A model generated the notes under the pieces. It saw nothing but the letters and a program-made list of their open reading frames with translations. It searched no databases and was not told the DNA's origin. From NCBI GenBank assembly GCA_003552485.1, contig PUMX01000417.1:1-7989 (forward strand): 7,989 nucleotides of DNA, in the 5' to 3' direction. Every line of letters begins with the position of its first letter. The stretch's first letter is position 1. The DNA comes from Candidatus Hydrogenedentota bacterium (GTDB lineage: Bacteria > Hydrogenedentota > Hydrogenedentia > Hydrogenedentales > SLHB01). Positions 6,416-7,989 of the stretch are shown piece after piece. The translations under genes and the position numbers were made by a program.

Positions 6416-7651
6416 ATGACCTACTTTGCCTACCACTCTGGAATTCGCCATTGCGAGAACGTTCCCCTGAGCGAGATCGCCGAAGCTGTTGGCACGCCAT
6501 TCTATGTGTACAGCAAACAGGCGCTGCTTGACGCTTACCGCGAGCTGGACGCCGCGCTCGGTGATATGGATCACCTCATTTGCTACGCGATTAAGGCCAA
6601 TCCGAATCTCGCGGTCAATCGTGTACTGGCTGAAGCGGGTTGCGGCGCGGAGGTCGTGTCAGGCGGCGAGTTGTTTCGCGCGCTCAAGGCTGGCTATCCG
6701 CCGGAACGCATTGTCTTTGACGGCAACGCGAAGACGGTCGAGGAACTCCGCTACGCGTTGGAACAGTGCATCTACGCCATTAACGTGGATTCCGAAAACG
6801 AATTGCGCGTCTTGGCCGATCTCGCACAAGGCATGCAACGGCCGGCGCGTGTGGCGTTGCGCGTAAATCCCGACGTGAATCCAAACACGCACCCGAAGAT
6901 CTCAACGGGCCTGAAGAAAAGTAAGTTTGGCGTCGATCCGGAGACGGCGTTGCGGTGTTATGAGTTGGCGCGGGATCACGAAGCTGTCCAGATTGCCGGG
7001 ATTCACGCCCATATCGGTTCGCAGATTCTCGAGGTGGAGCCTTTCGCCGAAGCCATGGAGAAGCTGGTGGATATCGCCCTGGAATTGCGCAAGCGCGGCG
7101 TGGAAATCCAGTACATTGACATCGGGGGCGGGCTGGGCATTCAGTATGACGACGATCGTCCGCCTTCGTATGAAGCCTACGCCGCGGCGCTGCGCGAACA
7201 GTGGGAGCGTTTTCCCGCGTGCATCGTTCTCGAACCGGGCCGTACGCTTGCCGGAAACATGGGGAATCTGGTCGCGAAGACACTGTACGTCAAAAAAACG
7301 CCCGAGAAGCGCTTTGTCGTTATTGACGCGGCCATGAACGACTTGTGGCGGCCGACGATGTATGATTCGTATCACCGGATACTGCCCGTCAATGAGACCG
7401 GCGAGACCTTCGTGGCGGATGTGGTCGGCGGTGTCTGCGAGTCCGGCGATTTCATGGCGCGCGATCGGGAAATGGGTGTGGTGTATGAAGGCGACCTCAT
7501 CGCCATCGAGAGTGCGGGGGCCTACGCGGCAAGCATGAGCAGTGAATATAACTCGCGTCCCCTCATCCCCGAGGTGCTCGTGGATGGATCGTCCTTTCGG
7601 GTGGTGCGGCGCCGGCCGACGTATGACGAGATGGTATCGCTGGAGACATGA
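6416..7651 (+). CDS. lysA: Diaminopimelate decarboxylase
   Basis: A 411-residue cytoplasmic PLP enzyme of fold type III that decarboxylates meso-diaminopimelate to L-lysine, the last step of the DAP pathway. The N-terminal segment PLSEIAEAVGTPFYVYS (17-33) is typical. Lys60 in YAIKAN forms the Schiff base with PLP at the start of the alanine-racemase-like barrel. HIGSQ (199-203), GGGLG (237-241, phosphate binding) and EPGR (273-276) follow. In the C-terminal beta domain, CESGD (341-345) supplies the cysteine and acidic residues that complete the active site across the dimer, and GAYAASMSSEYNSRP (368-382) carries the conserved Tyr370. Length and motifs are those of a complete LysA, not of the arginine/ornithine or carboxynorspermidine branches, which lack this exact set. 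The gene stands alone, without dapA, dapB or dapF nearby. It follows the transporter genes by 177 bases and precedes the Tat-protein gene by 66. Confidence 0.96.
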   Translation: MTYFAYHSGIRHCENVPLSEIAEAVGTPFYVYSKQALLDAYRELDAALGDMDHLICYAIKANPNLAVNRVLAEAGCGAEVVSGGELFRALKAGYPPERIVFDGNAKTVEELRYALEQCIYAINVDSENELRVLADLAQGMQRPARVALRVNPDVNPNTHPKISTGLKKSKFGVDPETALRCYELARDHEAVQIAGIHAHIGSQILEVEPFAEAMEKLVDIALELRKRGVEIQYIDIGGGLGIQYDDDRPPSYEAYAAALREQWERFPACIVLEPGRTLAGNMGNLVAKTLYVKKTPEKRFVVIDAAMNDLWRPTMYDSYHRILPVNETGETFVADVVGGVCESGDFMARDREMGVVYEGDLIAIESAGAYAASMSSEYNSRPLIPEVLVDGSSFRVVRRRPTYDEMVSLET

Positions 7652-7717
7652 CGTAAGGCTCTTGGACAGAAGCCATCATCTCAAGCCTGCCCTGACAGCG
7701 TAATCGGAGGGGAAAAG
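7652..7717 (+). other. Short gap between lysA and the Tat-protein gene
   Basis: These 66 bases hold only a weak GGCT/AGCC dyad (7657-7674) with no T-run, so no terminator is evident. Read-through from lysA is possible. Confidence 0.4.
7706..7712 (+). promoter_or_regulatory. Ribosome binding site of the Tat-signal protein gene
   Basis: GGAGGGG, five bases before the ATG at 7718, is the strongest Shine-Dalgarno match in the window and fixes the start of the truncated gene. Confidence 0.8.
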
Positions 7718-7989
7718 ATGAACAAGAGATTAGACCGACGGACGTTCCTCAAAACGTCCGTCGGAGCCGCCGCAACATTGGGCGCATTGAGCCAGGCGCG
7801 CAACGCTAACGCCGAGGAGCGCCCGGTTATCGTGCACAATGGCGAGGCCGCGGCGGTAATCGTTACAGCCGCCGACCCGCGGCCGGTGGCTGAGCACGCG
7901 GCTAAAGAATTGGTTAGGCATGTAGAGCATATCTCGGGCGTACAAATTCCGATTGCGCCGGAGCCGGCGATCCCAGAGGGCTACGCCAC
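7718..7989 (+). CDS. Tat-exported protein, N-terminal part, probably carbohydrate-related (partial at right edge)
   Basis: The first 90 codons are present and the reading is open to the window edge. Residues 1-32 form a twin-arginine signal: basic start, RRTFLK at 7-12, an Ala/Gly/Leu-rich hydrophobic stretch (about 14-24) and ANA at 30-32 as the likely signal-peptidase site. The mature start has a beta-strand-like run (VIVHNGEAAAVIV), then an alpha-helical stretch containing AAKELVRHVEHISGVQIPI (residues 63-81). A helix of the form AA-EL--H---ISG leading to a short strand is typical of the small domain that precedes DUF4838 or GH67/GH20-like catalytic domains in exported glycan-degrading proteins, as I recall the family. 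Tat export implies folding, often with a cofactor, before transport. The catalytic part is outside the window, so the enzyme class is open. The gene lies 66 bases after lysA on the same strand. Confidence 0.75.
   Translation, partial: MNKRLDRRTFLKTSVGAAATLGALSQARNANAEERPVIVHNGEAAAVIVTAADPRPVAEHAAKELVRHVEHISGVQIPIAPEPAIPEGYA

Overview
This window is bacterial, moderately GC-rich DNA. It holds five complete protein genes and the start of a sixth. The mix suggests a heterotrophic, diderm-like bacterium, perhaps Planctomycetota, Verrucomicrobiota/Lentisphaerota or Hydrogenedentota: an ABC-2 permease fused to a CPBP protease, a Tat-exported protein whose N-terminus resembles carbohydrate-active enzymes, and a flavoprotein/SDR pair. 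That placement rests on general familiarity with such gene sets, not on a marker gene, and is tentative.

Layout. The left part (41-2953) is a minus-strand pair: an SDR-family dehydrogenase (2953 to 2168) followed after about 150 bases by a large FAD-binding oxidoreductase of the fumarate reductase/succinate dehydrogenase flavoprotein superfamily (2017 to 41). Each has a good ribosome binding site. A 499-base non-coding divergent region (2954-3452) separates them from a plus-strand series. This region holds several dyads, including a 13-base palindrome and a strong hairpin just before the first plus-strand start. It also holds an 11-base word repeated in inverted orientation in the gap between the two minus-strand genes.

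The plus strand carries a NatA-like ABC ATPase (3453-4202). It overlaps by ATGA a 679-residue protein (4199-6238) that joins a NatB-like ABC-2 permease to a C-terminal CPBP (Abi/CAAX protease family) domain with all expected catalytic motifs. After a 177-base gap comes diaminopimelate decarboxylase, lysA (6416-7651), the last step of lysine synthesis. After a further 66 bases, a Tat-signal protein begins (7718) and runs off the right edge. Its visible part resembles the domain that precedes DUF4838 or GH67/GH20-type catalytic domains.

How they work together. The SDR and flavoprotein probably act on the same, unidentified, small molecule. The ATPase and the permease-protease clearly form one two-gene transporter. 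lysA and the Tat protein have no evident functional link to the transporter. I see no tRNA, rRNA, CRISPR array, insertion sequence or convincing intrinsic terminator. The most unusual item is the transporter-protease fusion. I do not see clear evidence of an undescribed multi-gene system.
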